A DNA stretch of 64,000 nucleotides from Acidianus sp. HS-5 (GCF_021655615.1 NZ_AP025245.1:434001-498000); one strand, 5' to 3'; shown: positions 27,207 through 36,213, counted from the first letter of the stretch. The notes: generated by a model not told the origin, from the letters alone. Program-made: numbers and translations.

Positions 27207-27590
27207 ATGTTTAAGGTGAACATTTTTAATATACTAATAGCGTCACTTCCTCACATGCTATTAGTATATTTAACGTTGATCATGGTCGTTATACACGCAT
27301 TTGGGACTTTACTATCTTTTTCTAAAAGGACTTTCCCAAAGTCGATAGGATATTTAGTTGCAATCTATGAAATGGCGTTTTATTTCATCCTAGTGCTTTC
27401 GCCAATACTTTACTCTAACGAAATTATCGCTATTATTGCTTACATATACCTTATAATTCACGTTATAGGAGGAATAGCTTATTTGAGAGGATCTTTAAGT
27501 AAAATATATTCTCCAGTAAGATTAAAATACTACGGAGTTTATGAACTAATTGAAATGACATATTTACTCCTTATTTTGATTATAGTTTAA
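27207..27590 (+). CDS. Small four-helix membrane protein
   Basis: 127 aa. Four hydrophobic helices lie at about 15-38, 46-68, 72-92 and 108-127, with a basic loop at about 93-105. A TATA-like AGTATAAAG lies about 30 bp upstream. The family is not recognised. Confidence 0.6.
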   Translation: MFKVNIFNILIASLPHMLLVYLTLIMVVIHAFGTLLSFSKRTFPKSIGYLVAIYEMAFYFILVLSPILYSNEIIAIIAYIYLIIHVIGGIAYLRGSLSKIYSPVRLKYYGVYELIEMTYLLLILIIV

Positions 27591-27983
27591 AGGGCAATAA
27601 TACTCATTGCATAAAACGCCTCAATGAGAAGAAGATCTTGCTCTTTAAAGTTTTATGAGGTATGGCGAATTCCATTCTTAAAATCCTGAGTATACACTGT
27701 ATCACGACGAATTGAAATGATGGAGAATTATAAGAGAGATAATCATAAATTGATGAAAACGTAGTTGACGAGTAAAATTATAGTGCCTTTCATGAGTTAT
27801 ATGTAGCTAAACTTAATTCTGCTAAAGCTATCCACGTTTTCCAGACATCTACAGTGATGCGCCATCACAATATCTTCTCTCAGATTATATAAGGAAAGGT
27901 GCATAGAATACTTGAATGTACATAATAAAACCTTATCCATTAGGTGTCATGTATAATTAGTTTCTAAAACAAAATGGTTACAC
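27591..27983. other. Non-coding gap
   Basis: About 390 bp; no ORF, repeat or structured element recognised. A TATA-like GTATAATTAG near 27950 may serve the next gene. Confidence 0.3.
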
Positions 27984-28358
27984 ATGAATAAGGAGGAATG
28001 GAAGACCACAATAATGGAAGGTTTAAAGGAGGTTTACGACCCTGAAATCCCGATAAATATAGTCGACCTGGGATTGATTTACGATTTGAAGATTAGCGAT
28101 AATGGAGAAGTGTACATAAAAGTAGGTGCAACGTCTCCGGGTTGTCCCGTAACTGAAGACATTGTGTATACCGTGGAACAAGTAATTAAAGAGAGAGTTC
28201 CTGCTAAAAAGATAACTGTAGATTTAGATTTGGAAACGCAATGGACACCGTTAATGATGACTAAAGAAGGCAGAGAGGAATTCAAGAAGAAATACGGATA
28301 TGATATAGTTAAACAATGGGCTGAAAGTTATGGAATACAACTTAACGAAACTCAATAA
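27984..28358 (+). CDS. MIP18/DUF59-family Fe-S cluster assembly protein
   Basis: 124 aa. The MIP18 signature is intact: DPEIPINIVDLGLIYD at about 19-34 and TSPGCPV at about 51-57, with the conserved Cys. Relatives (SufT, PaaD, CIAO2) act in maturation or delivery of Fe-S clusters in the cytoplasm. The C-terminal 35 residues extend past the core domain, as in other archaeal members. It is not next to a suf gene here; nearby Fe-S proteins include the zinc ferredoxin at 30841. Confidence 0.9.
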   Translation: MNKEEWKTTIMEGLKEVYDPEIPINIVDLGLIYDLKISDNGEVYIKVGATSPGCPVTEDIVYTVEQVIKERVPAKKITVDLDLETQWTPLMMTKEGREEFKKKYGYDIVKQWAESYGIQLNETQ

Positions 28359-28420
28359 ATTCCAATTACTTAAGCCACTAATGATTTTTAACTCAGAGAT
28401 AGGATTTATAATCAATTTTA

Positions 28421-29263
28421 TTACAGGATTCCTTCGCGAGAAAGATTTTCTAAAAGAAGGTAATAATAAATCATCCCGGAATATTCTTTAAATGGGGAAA
28501 GTATATCCTCAATTTTTTCTACACCTAGAAATCTTTTAGCCTTATTCCTAAATCCAACATCTCCCGTGGGAATCACGTCAATCCTCCCTAGTCCTCTTAG
28601 CAATATGTAGTTTATTGACCACTTACCTAAACCCTTTAGACCCTTAATTGATTCGAGACTGTTATTATCCTTTATTGCGTTTACGGCATTTAATATGTAT
28701 TCAACTTTTCTTGAACTGTAGCCTAGACTTCTGAGGTCTTCAGGTTTAGCCCTAGTCAGACCCTCAACTGTGGGGAAAACGTTGATCTGCATACTATCCA
28801 ACAAGATTTTTCCTCCTAACTTTTCAGCTAGTTTATTGACTAAAGTTAAACACACATTAAGTGATATTTGCTGACAAGAAATTGCATTGATAACGGTCTC
28901 TAAAAGAGTTGGGAAAACTACTGGCTTAGCACCCATGAATTTCCTTGCTAGACCGGAAAAGTATTGGCTATCTAAAATTTTATTATAAAAACTTGTTAAA
29001 TCTATGTCCAGCCCTAAAATTCTTCTCAATGTTTTGATTACCTCATCTTCATCTTTACTACCTAAGATTTCCACTCTGAGCTTAGGGTTATAAATTCCAC
29101 CAATCTGTTTTACTTTTACTACTGTATCTTTATTGAGGACTCTAACGTAAGATTTGTCATCTAATATTTCATCTATTTCGTTGTTCTTTACCCTCTTCAA
29201 AAGCCAAACAGTATAAAGCAGATTAAAAGGGGGTATTATATCCTCTATCTCCATACTAGGCAT
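28421..29263 (-). CDS. HhH-GPD DNA glycosylase, AlkA type
   Basis: 280 aa. A mixed N-terminal domain of about 90 residues is followed by the helical glycosylase core. The helix-hairpin-helix is at about 200-222 (IKGLKGLGKWSINYILLRG), and the conserved catalytic Asp is in IPTGDVG near 231-237. No Cys cluster follows, so it is not an endonuclease III type. AlkA relatives excise alkylated bases, starting base excision repair. The substrate is inferred from the family. Confidence 0.88.
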   Translation of the reverse strand: MPSMEIEDIIPPFNLLYTVWLLKRVKNNEIDEILDDKSYVRVLNKDTVVKVKQIGGIYNPKLRVEILGSKDEDEVIKTLRRILGLDIDLTSFYNKILDSQYFSGLARKFMGAKPVVFPTLLETVINAISCQQISLNVCLTLVNKLAEKLGGKILLDSMQINVFPTVEGLTRAKPEDLRSLGYSSRKVEYILNAVNAIKDNNSLESIKGLKGLGKWSINYILLRGLGRIDVIPTGDVGFRNKAKRFLGVEKIEDILSPFKEYSGMIYYYLLLENLSREGIL

Positions 29264-29356
29264 TGCTTTTCACTATATCTTCTTCTTTTTTAATTAAAAA
29301 TTCGGGTCAATTCAAGTCTCATAAATAATGGCTGAAAAAGCAGATTTACCTTTTAT

Positions 29357-29938
29357 TTAAAAATCTACTTCTTGAATACCTTTCATAGCTGCTCCCATTA
29401 TTTTCTCATGATCCTCAGGTGAAGGACTAGGGACGACTATATGGAGTGCTTCCATGTAAGTTTCAGCTTTTATTCCCCTCTTGACTCCCCTAGGTACTAT
29501 AATTATAGATCCTTCTCTTATCTCAACTTCCTTATTGTCAACATAAGCTGTCCCCTTTCCTTGGAGCACATAGAATATTAGGTCGGAATCTGGAGCGTGT
29601 ACTGGAATGTATTGTCCCGCTTTGAAGAAAACTAAAATAACTCCATACTCGTTTTTCCTTAATACCGGGACCGGTGTAAATGTGTCTCCCATCTTCCTAA
29701 ATTCAGAAATGTGGGCAATGATTGCCTTAGAACCTTTCTTTACTTTTAGCACGAAATCTCCGGTATTAGTTTGCTCCACATTATATTTTTCGATTTGCCC
29801 AGATAAAAGTTGTATTAAGTGTGTAGGATAGTGATCTGCTATTACTGTTAATTCCTCACCGTCCTTCATCTTACTAAATGTCTCCAGTACTAATGTATGC
29901 CTATATTGCGGTTCAACACTTCTGAGATCTAGTTCCAT
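29357..29938 (-). CDS. DUF2249-cupin fusion protein
   Basis: 193 aa. The first 70 residues are a DUF2249 domain (LDLRSVEPQYRHTLVLETF, then LTVIADHYPTHLI). The second half is a cupin barrel with PVHAPDSDLIFYVLQGKGTA and REGSIIIVPRGV. Only part of the classical His set is present, so metal binding is uncertain. DUF2249 proteins tend to accompany hemerythrin-like and nitric-oxide-response genes, and a hemerythrin-like gene lies 2 kb away. The gene diverges from another DUF2249 gene at 30073. Confidence 0.8.
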   Translation of the reverse strand: MELDLRSVEPQYRHTLVLETFSKMKDGEELTVIADHYPTHLIQLLSGQIEKYNVEQTNTGDFVLKVKKGSKAIIAHISEFRKMGDTFTPVPVLRKNEYGVILVFFKAGQYIPVHAPDSDLIFYVLQGKGTAYVDNKEVEIREGSIIIVPRGVKRGIKAETYMEALHIVVPSPSPEDHEKIMGAAMKGIQEVDF

Positions 29939-29960
29939 GAGTAAGATCTATTTTACTGGA

Positions 29961-29968
29961 TATAAAAA
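29961..29968 (-). promoter_or_regulatory. TATA box of the DUF2249-cupin gene
   Basis: TTTTTATA on the minus strand, about 26 bp before the ATG at 29938; a leaderless start is expected. Confidence 0.6.
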
Positions 29969-30042
29969 TGGAATAACTAAAATATAAGGTACGATTTCGT
30001 TTAAGGACCTCTCGCTTAGATGCTAAAAGTTTAGGCTAAAGG

Positions 30043-30050
30043 TATAAAAA
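30043..30050 (+). promoter_or_regulatory. TATA box of the small DUF2249 gene
   Basis: TATAAAAA centred about 26 bp before the GTG at 30073. It faces away from the TATA box at 29961, so the two DUF2249 genes share one divergent promoter region of 134 bp. Confidence 0.6.
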
Positions 30051-30072
30051 TGAATGGAAAGAAAAGGATAGC

Positions 30073-30312
30073 GTGAAGTCTTACCTTATCGATATGAGGG
30101 CCTTAGGAGATTATGCGTTTAAAGTACTTGAAATGATTATCGATAGAATGAAAGAAGGCGAGATGCTAATATTATTTTCTTATAAGGATCCGTCGAAAGT
30201 ATTAAGAAAAATGGGAATTAGACAAAAAGTCGACATAGTAGTGAAGAGAAAAGCTTCAGGAGAATGGATAACGTATATAATTGCACGATCTTCAAGAGTA
30301 CAAAATTACTAG
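30073..30312 (+). CDS. Small DUF2249 / TusA-like protein
   Basis: 79 aa. A single alpha/beta sandwich (YLIDMRALGDYAFKVLEMI, then EGEMLILFSYKDPSKVLRKM) matches stand-alone DUF2249 proteins and the related TusA fold. The TusA Cys is absent, so sulfur transfer by that mechanism is unlikely. The GTG start is set by the TATA box 26 bp upstream. Confidence 0.7.
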   Translation: MKSYLIDMRALGDYAFKVLEMIIDRMKEGEMLILFSYKDPSKVLRKMGIRQKVDIVVKRKASGEWITYIIARSSRVQNY

Positions 30313-30840
30313 GCAACCTTAGGATATTATAGTTTTAATTCATTTTAAAAACTGTTAATGATTAAAGAGATAGTCCTAGTGGGAATAACTTGTTACTAGT
30401 GAGTGATTGTATAAAGCTAATTTTTGCACTGCCTTAAAAATCTTTAATTCATAAACTCATCAAGATAACAGAGACGTTCTCATGTTGACAAGTTTGTCGA
30501 ATATTTTTCTAAAGCGAATTCGCAAAGAAATTACTCCATAGTATAATCGAAGAATGTATCGTCTGAGCTGAAATATTAAAACATATTATTAGTAAATATT
30601 AATGATAATATTGGAAACTATAATTGTACTGAAAATTTTTATGATCACAGGATTAGTGCTTGCGAAGGTCATTCTTCTCAGACGTCGTAGTTGAGATGAA
30701 TTAAGGAGTAACTCTTATTTATAGTTTGTTAACGTAATTAGTTAAAAACGATAACTTCAATCTTAATGCGTAAAGCTTTGAAAAGCGGTATCCTGATAAA
30801 TGAAGAGAAAGAAAGAAAAATTCCTTTAATGAGGGGGACT
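30313..30840. other. Gap with a possible family B end and a small ORF
   Basis: GTTCTCATGTTGACAAGTTT near 30476 resembles the family B left terminus. Apart from the small membrane ORF at 30602-30694, nothing else is recognised. Confidence 0.3.
30602..30694 (+). CDS. Possible 30-residue single-helix membrane peptide
   Basis: The peptide consists of one hydrophobic helix (IVLKIFMITGLVLAKVILL) followed by RRRS, the same topology as the C-terminal anchors of the surface proteins. An ATATTAAAAC TATA-like box precedes it. It may be a genuine small membrane protein or a chance frame; codon use gives no clear support either way. Confidence 0.25.
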   Translation: MIILETIIVLKIFMITGLVLAKVILLRRRS

Positions 30841-31155
30841 TCACGGTGGTTTTACATCAATTGCTGCAACTGGGCATACGTTTACGCAGGCCATGCAGAA
30901 TATGCAAGCTTGTTCATTTATTGGGTCTGCCTTCTTCTCAGATGCTGGATGTCCTGGCGTATCGTACCATTGGAACACATTAACCGGACAAGCAGTTATA
31001 CAAGAGCCATCAGCAATACATACATCGAAGTCCACACCAACTATTGTTCCGTGAATTCCCAACACTTTGGGAGACTCTACTGGACCGTATATTTTATGCC
31101 CCTCATGCTCGCCAACAACTTGCCTTGAAGTACGGTAGTTCGGGTCTATTCCCAT
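30841..31155 (-). CDS. zfx: Zinc-containing dicluster ferredoxin
   Basis: 104 aa, the size of the Sulfolobus zinc ferredoxin. Two cluster motifs are present, CIADGSCITACPV and CIFCMACVNVCPV. In the first, the second Cys of the usual pattern is Asp (residue 49), as in the Sulfolobus protein. All four zinc ligands known from that structure align: His17, His20, His35 and Asp77 (16, 19, 34 and 76 without Met). It is the general electron carrier for 2-oxoacid:ferredoxin oxidoreductases, one of which is encoded at 40.8-43.7 kb. GGTGA upstream supports the start. Confidence 0.95.
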   Translation of the reverse strand: MGIDPNYRTSRQVVGEHEGHKIYGPVESPKVLGIHGTIVGVDFDVCIADGSCITACPVNVFQWYDTPGHPASEKKADPINEQACIFCMACVNVCPVAAIDVKPP

Positions 31156-31310
31156 TACGTCACCTAGTATAAGTCTATCTTAGTTTTTTAAAAGCGTGAC
31201 ACCTAATACTTAAGTTGTCTAGCTGTGGTTAATTTACCCTTCTATTATTTTAAGGGATTAGGTTATGAGTTTTTATACTACCAAGGGAATGTATTGAATT
31301 GTGATGAAAG

Positions 31311-31742
31311 ATGTTAGCCCAATATCAAATTCAAGAACAAGTGAAAAAGTTAAGAGGCATATACGACAAAACGTTACAAATACCTATAGGAGGTACAACG
31401 TTTTACTTTAACATACCGGCTAATCCTATGGTTTACGTCAGCGAAAGTAAAGGAGCAATTTACATAAACGGTTCTACATACTGGGACCTTGAGTTATACA
31501 CGTTTTATGATTTAGAGAACGAATTTATAGACCAAGTGGTTCAGTTGAGTAAATCTATTGGAAAGAGCGTTAGTGAAGTACACGATGTGCTGTTGAGCTT
31601 TGATAAGAAAAAGCTCGTAGAGAAGAGGAATTTCTACATTAAGGTCGGAGACAGTATAATCGGATTTTACTACAACCTTTACTTACCTACAGAAAAGAGG
31701 AACGGAATAGTTGAAATTATATCTTATTATAAGCAAGCTTAG
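31311..31742 (+). CDS. Hypothetical protein upstream of a hemerythrin-like gene
   Basis: 143 aa, soluble, alpha/beta, no Cys. The family is not recognised. It is separated by only 17 bp from the hemerythrin-like gene and reads the same way, so the two are probably co-transcribed from the TTTTTATAC box at about 31270-31280. A sensor or partner role in the same response is inference. Confidence 0.65.
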   Translation: MLAQYQIQEQVKKLRGIYDKTLQIPIGGTTFYFNIPANPMVYVSESKGAIYINGSTYWDLELYTFYDLENEFIDQVVQLSKSIGKSVSEVHDVLLSFDKKKLVEKRNFYIKVGDSIIGFYYNLYLPTEKRNGIVEIISYYKQA

Positions 31743-31759
31743 TGTAAGGAGATCTAGAA

Positions 31760-32200
31760 TTGCTTGCTTCAATTCTGACGTTAGATCATAGGAGATTAGA
31801 GAACTTAGTTGAAGAGTTCATGAAGTCTCCAAATGAGTCGACATATAACGAAATAAGGAACGCTTACGTTAATCATATTTATTGGGAGGAAGAATTTCTC
31901 TTTCCTAAGATAAACAATACGACGCTTTTAACTATTATGAGGGCTTTAGAGGTTGAGCACGGTAGTATGTGGATGTTATTAGATAAGGTTAAGGAATATT
32001 TAGAAGGCGGTAAGGTTGAGGAAGCTCAGGAGAAAATAAGCGAATTCATGAGAGTACTTTTAGAACACGATGGTGCAGAAGAAGGTAGTGTGTATCAAGA
32101 ATTGGATCAATTGAGTGATGAAGAGCAAGCTGAGCTTATATTAGAGGAAATAAAAATAGCTGTACCGCCGAAAGAGTGGAAATGTAAAGCAATACGTTAA
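31760..32200 (+). CDS. Hemerythrin-like HHE-domain protein
   Basis: 146 aa, four-helix bundle. Likely di-iron ligands are visible: His in TLDHRRL near 9, His and Glu in NHIYWEEE near 34-41, His in EVEHGSM near 68 and His in LLEHDGAEEG near 96. Such proteins bind oxygen or nitric oxide or store iron. The TTG start is set by AAGGAGA, 7 bases upstream. It forms a likely operon with 31311-31742 and lies in a neighbourhood of DUF2249 proteins. Confidence 0.85.
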   Translation: MLASILTLDHRRLENLVEEFMKSPNESTYNEIRNAYVNHIYWEEEFLFPKINNTTLLTIMRALEVEHGSMWMLLDKVKEYLEGGKVEEAQEKISEFMRVLLEHDGAEEGSVYQELDQLSDEEQAELILEEIKIAVPPKEWKCKAIR

Positions 32201-32722
32201 TCGTTTTTATTCTAGCAAGATAAAAGTACTGTAGTAGAAACTTATTTGTATTCAAAAGTTTATTGAGTACAATCTTGTGGTAAATATTGTAATAATAGCA
32301 GTTGTTTTACTTTAACTAGCTTAAAGATTTTCAACAAACTTAGGCTATTCCATAAAACGAATCTGTGAGGTTCCTCAGCTTAAGAGAGTAAACCACATTC
32401 GTCTATTTCTTAGCTCAACCTAACGCAAATCTAAAACTTTATCAATATACTTGGTTAAGCCTTAGAGGCCAGGGCACAGGATAATGTTGTCTGAACTTAT
32501 GATTCCTCCGTTTAACAAAGTTAGATATGTTATGACTGTCCGTATTTTCCCTTGACCTTCAGGGTCTGACCAAGTATAATATAGAGAGTCTGTATTACCA
32601 AATAAAAGCAGACAATTATATCCAAATATTAATAAATACACGAACCTTATCATTTTGATAAACCGATTCTCTTAAAAGTGAATGATAAGTGTAAGTTTTT
32701 TCTGAACTTCTCTTTAGACCGT
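32201..32722. other. Gap containing a family C element and another dispersed segment
   Basis: Family C similarity covers about 32296-32455. From about 32480 to 32590, on the minus strand, AGACCCTGAAGGTCAAGG and following bases match the segment near 20160, so another dispersed sequence is present. A 63-codon open frame here is explained by this repeat. Confidence 0.5.
32296..32455 (+). repeat. Family C element, partial copy
   Basis: Starts TAGCAGTTGTTTTACTTTAA, matching the family C terminus at 18856, and follows it through AACGAATCTGTGAGGTTCCTC and AAATCTAAAACTTTATCAAT. The right end is lost. Confidence 0.6.
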
Positions 32723-33301
32723 TTACGGCCGTGCTAATGCTGTCACTTGTGTAAATTCTGTCTCCTTTTCCTTTCCTAACACCCTGACTTTCGTAGTTAA
32801 ATTCATTACCTTTTCTAGGGAGGAGTAATCTTTCATCTTTCCTGAAAATAGTCCCCACCAATAATATGAGAAGTAGTCCGCTAACTGTAAAGGGATAGTC
32901 ATGCTATCTTTCCTCGAAAGTGATACTTTAAACGCTTTTTTAACTACCTTTTTTATCACGTTATCAAATACGCTATTATCGTAAACTGCAAAAGAGTCAC
33001 GGCTAACTAAGCTTTTCATTACCTTTATCAAGTCCTTTTTAACCCTGTCCCTGTCCATGACGACTATAATATAAGACCTGACGTCGTATTTGTATAAGGT
33101 TTCTACCACAAACCTCCTCACTTTCTCCGAGTCGTTAGTGGCGTGAAGTATGTAGTTTCCTAGAGACTTCTTAATTTCCTTATATGCATTTCCGAGGATC
33201 GATTCTTCTATTGAAGGGCTATTGTCTGAGTAGGTAATGCTTACTACGTAAGGGGTTAAAATATCGTGGTCGCCGGAAGTGTCTATTCCTAGATATATCA
33301 T
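32723..33301 (-). CDS. DUF3800-like protein with RNase H-type fold
   Basis: 192 aa. It starts with a strand ending in a conserved acidic residue (LGIDTSGDHD), contains VVMDRDRVKKD in the middle and ends in MTIPLQLADYFSYYWWG. This order (D-T-S-G, then a late Q-L-A-D motif) is that of DUF3800, a family with an RNase H-like fold and suspected nuclease activity. DUF3800 genes are frequent in defence and mobile regions. A TATA-like TTATTTATA lies about 25 bp upstream. Confidence 0.65.
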   Translation of the reverse strand: MIYLGIDTSGDHDILTPYVVSITYSDNSPSIEESILGNAYKEIKKSLGNYILHATNDSEKVRRFVVETLYKYDVRSYIIVVMDRDRVKKDLIKVMKSLVSRDSFAVYDNSVFDNVIKKVVKKAFKVSLSRKDSMTIPLQLADYFSYYWWGLFSGKMKDYSSLEKVMNLTTKVRVLGKEKETEFTQVTALARP

Positions 33302-33349
33302 AAAGTTTTTTTAAGCAAGAGTATAAATAATCATGATGACGATGAAGCG

Positions 33350-33414
33350 GATCCTCCCGGGGATACGGGGGGGATGAAGTGGAGGAGAAGTGTATAATTA
33401 AACCTTCCTTTTTA
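33350..33414 (+). ncRNA. Candidate structured RNA (GC-rich hairpin)
   Basis: ATCCTCCCG at 33351-33359 can pair with the stretch from C33366 to T33375 (one bulged G) around the loop GGGATA. A G-rich island is striking in this AT-rich DNA, as structural RNAs of hyperthermophiles tend to be. A TATAAATAA box at 33322-33330 lies about 26 bp before the hairpin, and a T run follows at 33409-33413. The same box also sits at about -25 for the minus-strand gene at 32723-33301, so it may serve that gene alone. Confidence 0.4.
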
Positions 33415-33603
33415 TGACAGTTATGGAGCTTTTAAATACTGTGTCTTTGGAGTTGTGAACACTGGATCTACTTTAGAGAATGACTATTTAATCTGATGAG
33501 ATAAGGATATTATCTATCTGCTGATATGATTTTATAGTATTAAATAAACTGTACAAAACCACGTAGCGCAGATCTCTTGCGATTATGGGTTTGACTGAAG
33601 TCT

Positions 33604-34137
33604 CTACGCCACGGGTTCTGCACTCTTTTTATCCAGTTCCATTATAGAGAAGAAAATCCCTTGATAAACGTAGTAGCCTTTCTCTTGGAAACCCAGGTCA
33701 AAGAAGTCCTTTCTCATTTTCCTTAAAAGTTCTATTTCAATGAGGATTAATGTCCCTCTCTCCTTAATTACTCTATATACTTCTTTAGCCATCTCCTTCC
33801 TTACATCCCTCTTGACGTTACTGAAGAATAGTGGGGAATAAATTAAATCGAATGAATTATCTCTGAAAGGAAGTGGGAAAAGATTTTCAACCAGTTGGGA
33901 CTTAGCGTATTTTTTAACTTCCTCTAAAGGTATTTCTTTCCAGACGTCTATTGTTATTACTCCTTTTAAGTTCAACGAAAAGAGGCAATTACAACCGCCG
34001 ATCTCTAGGGCTTTAGAATACGGTTTTAACAGCTTCCTAAGGAATTTGGCGTAAAGGATTTCTTCATCTATCGTCATCCCCATCCTTCTGCAAACCTTAT
34101 AATTCCATGCGTGTAAGCTATCAAAAAGGGAAGACAT
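33604..34137 (-). CDS. Class I SAM-dependent methyltransferase
   Basis: 177 aa. It has the Rossmann-like core, with motif I as ALEIGGCNCLFSL at about 40-52, the acidic end of strand 2 (VITIDVWKE), then FPLPFRDNSFDLIYSPLFF and KERGTLILIEIE at about 125-136. It is of the small Methyltransf_11 type, and the substrate is not deducible. It precedes, on the same strand, nothing that fixes its role. Confidence 0.75.
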   Translation of the reverse strand: MSSLFDSLHAWNYKVCRRMGMTIDEEILYAKFLRKLLKPYSKALEIGGCNCLFSLNLKGVITIDVWKEIPLEEVKKYAKSQLVENLFPLPFRDNSFDLIYSPLFFSNVKRDVRKEMAKEVYRVIKERGTLILIEIELLRKMRKDFFDLGFQEKGYYVYQGIFFSIMELDKKSAEPVA

Positions 34138-34174
34138 GATTTTTAGTTTAATTAATTAAATAAAAAAGAGACAC

Positions 34175-35206
34175 CTAATATTTTGCTTGCCTTACGACAC
34201 TCCCCAAAGTTATACCGAAGAAGGAAAGAACTCCTATACCCTGAAGTGGAGCTGAAAGGAGTAAGATTGGTGAATTTACGCCTAGGTCGAAGATAACTCT
34301 CATTGTTAACCCTAAGTTCAGCAGGACTAAAGGAATGTAAGAAGGGTGGATTACAACTCTCTTTCCGGTTATCCCTATAATCATGTCCATTAATACTGCA
34401 TCAACACCGAAGACAGTATTAAATAGGAAGCCTACTGCAATTGCGTGAACGAAAATATCGTAGTTAGTGTATAGCAATGCTGAAACGAGTAACCAAACCC
34501 AAGCAATGTTTAATGCCACCTTTGGATATCTCCTCCCCTTAGCTAAGGGAAGTTTAGTTGCGTAAAGCGAGAAAGCCCAGGCTAAGATAATTAATGGAGG
34601 GTAAAAGATTATTCCAAAGGCTAAAAATATGTAACCTACAACCATTGCCGGAGCGTTAATCTTTTTTCCACCTAACACAAGCCCTACATCTCTGGAGAGT
34701 ATTGCAAAAATCGTTAATGTAGGGAAAGCCAAACTTAAGGCTGGAAGGTAAAATACTGACTGAAAGCCTACTATGAAGAGGGATAGAATAAGGGTAATAA
34801 AGAGCAGGTAATTGTAAGTTGTGGGAGGTAAGCCTATACTGGATGGGTGAAAATACGCCTCAGAGTACGAGAGAAGTATTCCTAGGGATATTAAAACGAG
34901 ATAGTATTGGAATGGATTAACTGAAAAGTAATTTAGGATGTTAGCCAAAAGCGTTACTAAGCCAAAGACTGCAATTACCGGCGTAGGGGCTACTTTTCTT
35001 GTCCATTCGTTGCTAAGGGCTATGAGTATTTCGTTCCCTATTAATATTAGGAAAAATCCGTAGATCATGGAAAACCAGTGTGCACGTACTGGAAAATTTA
35101 CGCAGATTTGGAACCCCTGCATTGACATGAACTCGAGGACCATTGGGACTCCTGCAAAGAGGAGTAGACCTATGCCCATCAATAGCAGTGCCATTCCTGC
35201 CTTCAT
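34175..35206 (-). CDS. Polytopic membrane protein, possibly NnrS-like
   Basis: 343 aa with about ten to eleven helices. The segment HAIAVGFLFNTVFGVDAVLMD near 259-279, with a membrane His and flanking Gly/Phe, and an early RAHWFSMIYG resemble NnrS proteins, heme-copper membrane proteins of nitric oxide responses. The similarity is by eye and weak. The start overlaps the stop of the preceding gene by 4 bp, so the two are translated together. Confidence 0.6.
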   Translation of the reverse strand: MKAGMALLLMGIGLLLFAGVPMVLEFMSMQGFQICVNFPVRAHWFSMIYGFFLILIGNEILIALSNEWTRKVAPTPVIAVFGLVTLLANILNYFSVNPFQYYLVLISLGILLSYSEAYFHPSSIGLPPTTYNYLLFITLILSLFIVGFQSVFYLPALSLAFPTLTIFAILSRDVGLVLGGKKINAPAMVVGYIFLAFGIIFYPPLIILAWAFSLYATKLPLAKGRRYPKVALNIAWVWLLVSALLYTNYDIFVHAIAVGFLFNTVFGVDAVLMDMIIGITGKRVVIHPSYIPLVLLNLGLTMRVIFDLGVNSPILLLSAPLQGIGVLSFFGITLGSVVRQAKY

Positions 35207-35892
35207 TTTAACATCACTATTAATAATAAAAGGATAAAGACCAGGAGAGTCCTTTTAATACCTTTTCTTCCGAGGCCTTTAATTTCAGATGCGGACTTTA
35301 GCTTAGCTCCGGGATTAATGTACCTTATTGTGGGTTCTATTAACGGGAGGACTAACAATGGGTTAATTATTACTGCAAAAGAGTTAAGTATAAGGGAAGC
35401 TACCCAAGATAACCTCAGTTGGTTTATACTCACTTTCCTAAAAGGTAACTTATACTCAACGTAAATAGCTTCAACCAGTGTGTACGTAGACCAGACCAAG
35501 TAAACTCCAAGGTTTAACATACTCCACCCGCCGAAGATCTGAACAAGAGGTAAGTAAAGGAGTGCTAAGCCTAAAGTCCCTGTCAACTGAGGAAGCATTT
35601 TTGACTTGGTGTATGATAATATAATAGTAAGGAGGAATGCCGTTGCAGGAATAAATATTAACGGTGTGAAGAAGTACAGGTAAGGGATGGAATTTAACGC
35701 GAATAAACCTATTTCAGTTAACCCTATTTTCCTCGATAGCACTTTTGGAAGGGTTTTATCTATTGTAAAGCCATGTAAAGCCATTATTGGGAGGAATATG
35801 AGTGAGACTAAGGCAGGATGAGAGGCAACTGCTAGAATGTAAGTTAAGAGTAAAATGAAATATGCCGCGTCGTTTCTCCTTCCTCTTTCCAT
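35203..35892 (-). CDS. Polytopic membrane protein, operon partner of 34175-35206
   Basis: 229 aa with six to seven helices and a basic C-terminal region before the last helix. It is encoded first in a two-gene unit (4-bp overlap with the next). The family is not recognised. A heteromeric membrane complex of the two is likely from the coupling. Confidence 0.6.
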   Translation of the reverse strand: MERGRRNDAAYFILLLTYILAVASHPALVSLIFLPIMALHGFTIDKTLPKVLSRKIGLTEIGLFALNSIPYLYFFTPLIFIPATAFLLTIILSYTKSKMLPQLTGTLGLALLYLPLVQIFGGWSMLNLGVYLVWSTYTLVEAIYVEYKLPFRKVSINQLRLSWVASLILNSFAVIINPLLVLPLIEPTIRYINPGAKLKSASEIKGLGRKGIKRTLLVFILLLLIVMLK

Positions 35893-36213
35893 AGGTAGTA
35901 GTGAGTTAAAGTAATTTTAAATTAGTTACCCTAAACCTTTAGGCGTCTGTAGGTTCAAAGAAAATGTTTATCGTTAAACATTCGCGATAATCTACCGCTT
36001 ATTTATTAAAAATTTTTTATAAACGAGTGTAGGACTAAGAAGTAAGATAAAAGATGTTTATTAATTTACGATGAATATTATAATTTTTATGAAGGGAGTT
36101 TCCTTAAACTTTTACGTTTTGGAAAATCTCGATTCAATGACGTTCTAGCTATTGCTGTTTGCCTCTCTAATTAGTCTCGTAAATTCTAACTCGCATTAAA
36201 TACTCACAAGACA
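35893..36213. other. Non-coding gap
   Basis: About 320 bp. A stretch near 36050-36110 (TTTTTATGAAGGGAGTTTCC, then TTAAAC) faintly resembles family D. Nothing else is recognised. Confidence 0.3.

Noticed and set aside
30766..31128. 120-codon plus-strand ORF
   Set aside because: Antisense to the zinc ferredoxin gene, which has unmistakable motifs.
32462..32653. 63-codon minus-strand ORF
   Set aside because: It coincides with a dispersed segment also found near 20160 and has no conserved protein pattern.
33493..33555. Possible C/D box sRNA (TGATGA...CTGA)
   Set aside because: The C-to-D-prime distance is too long and the second pair of boxes is degenerate.
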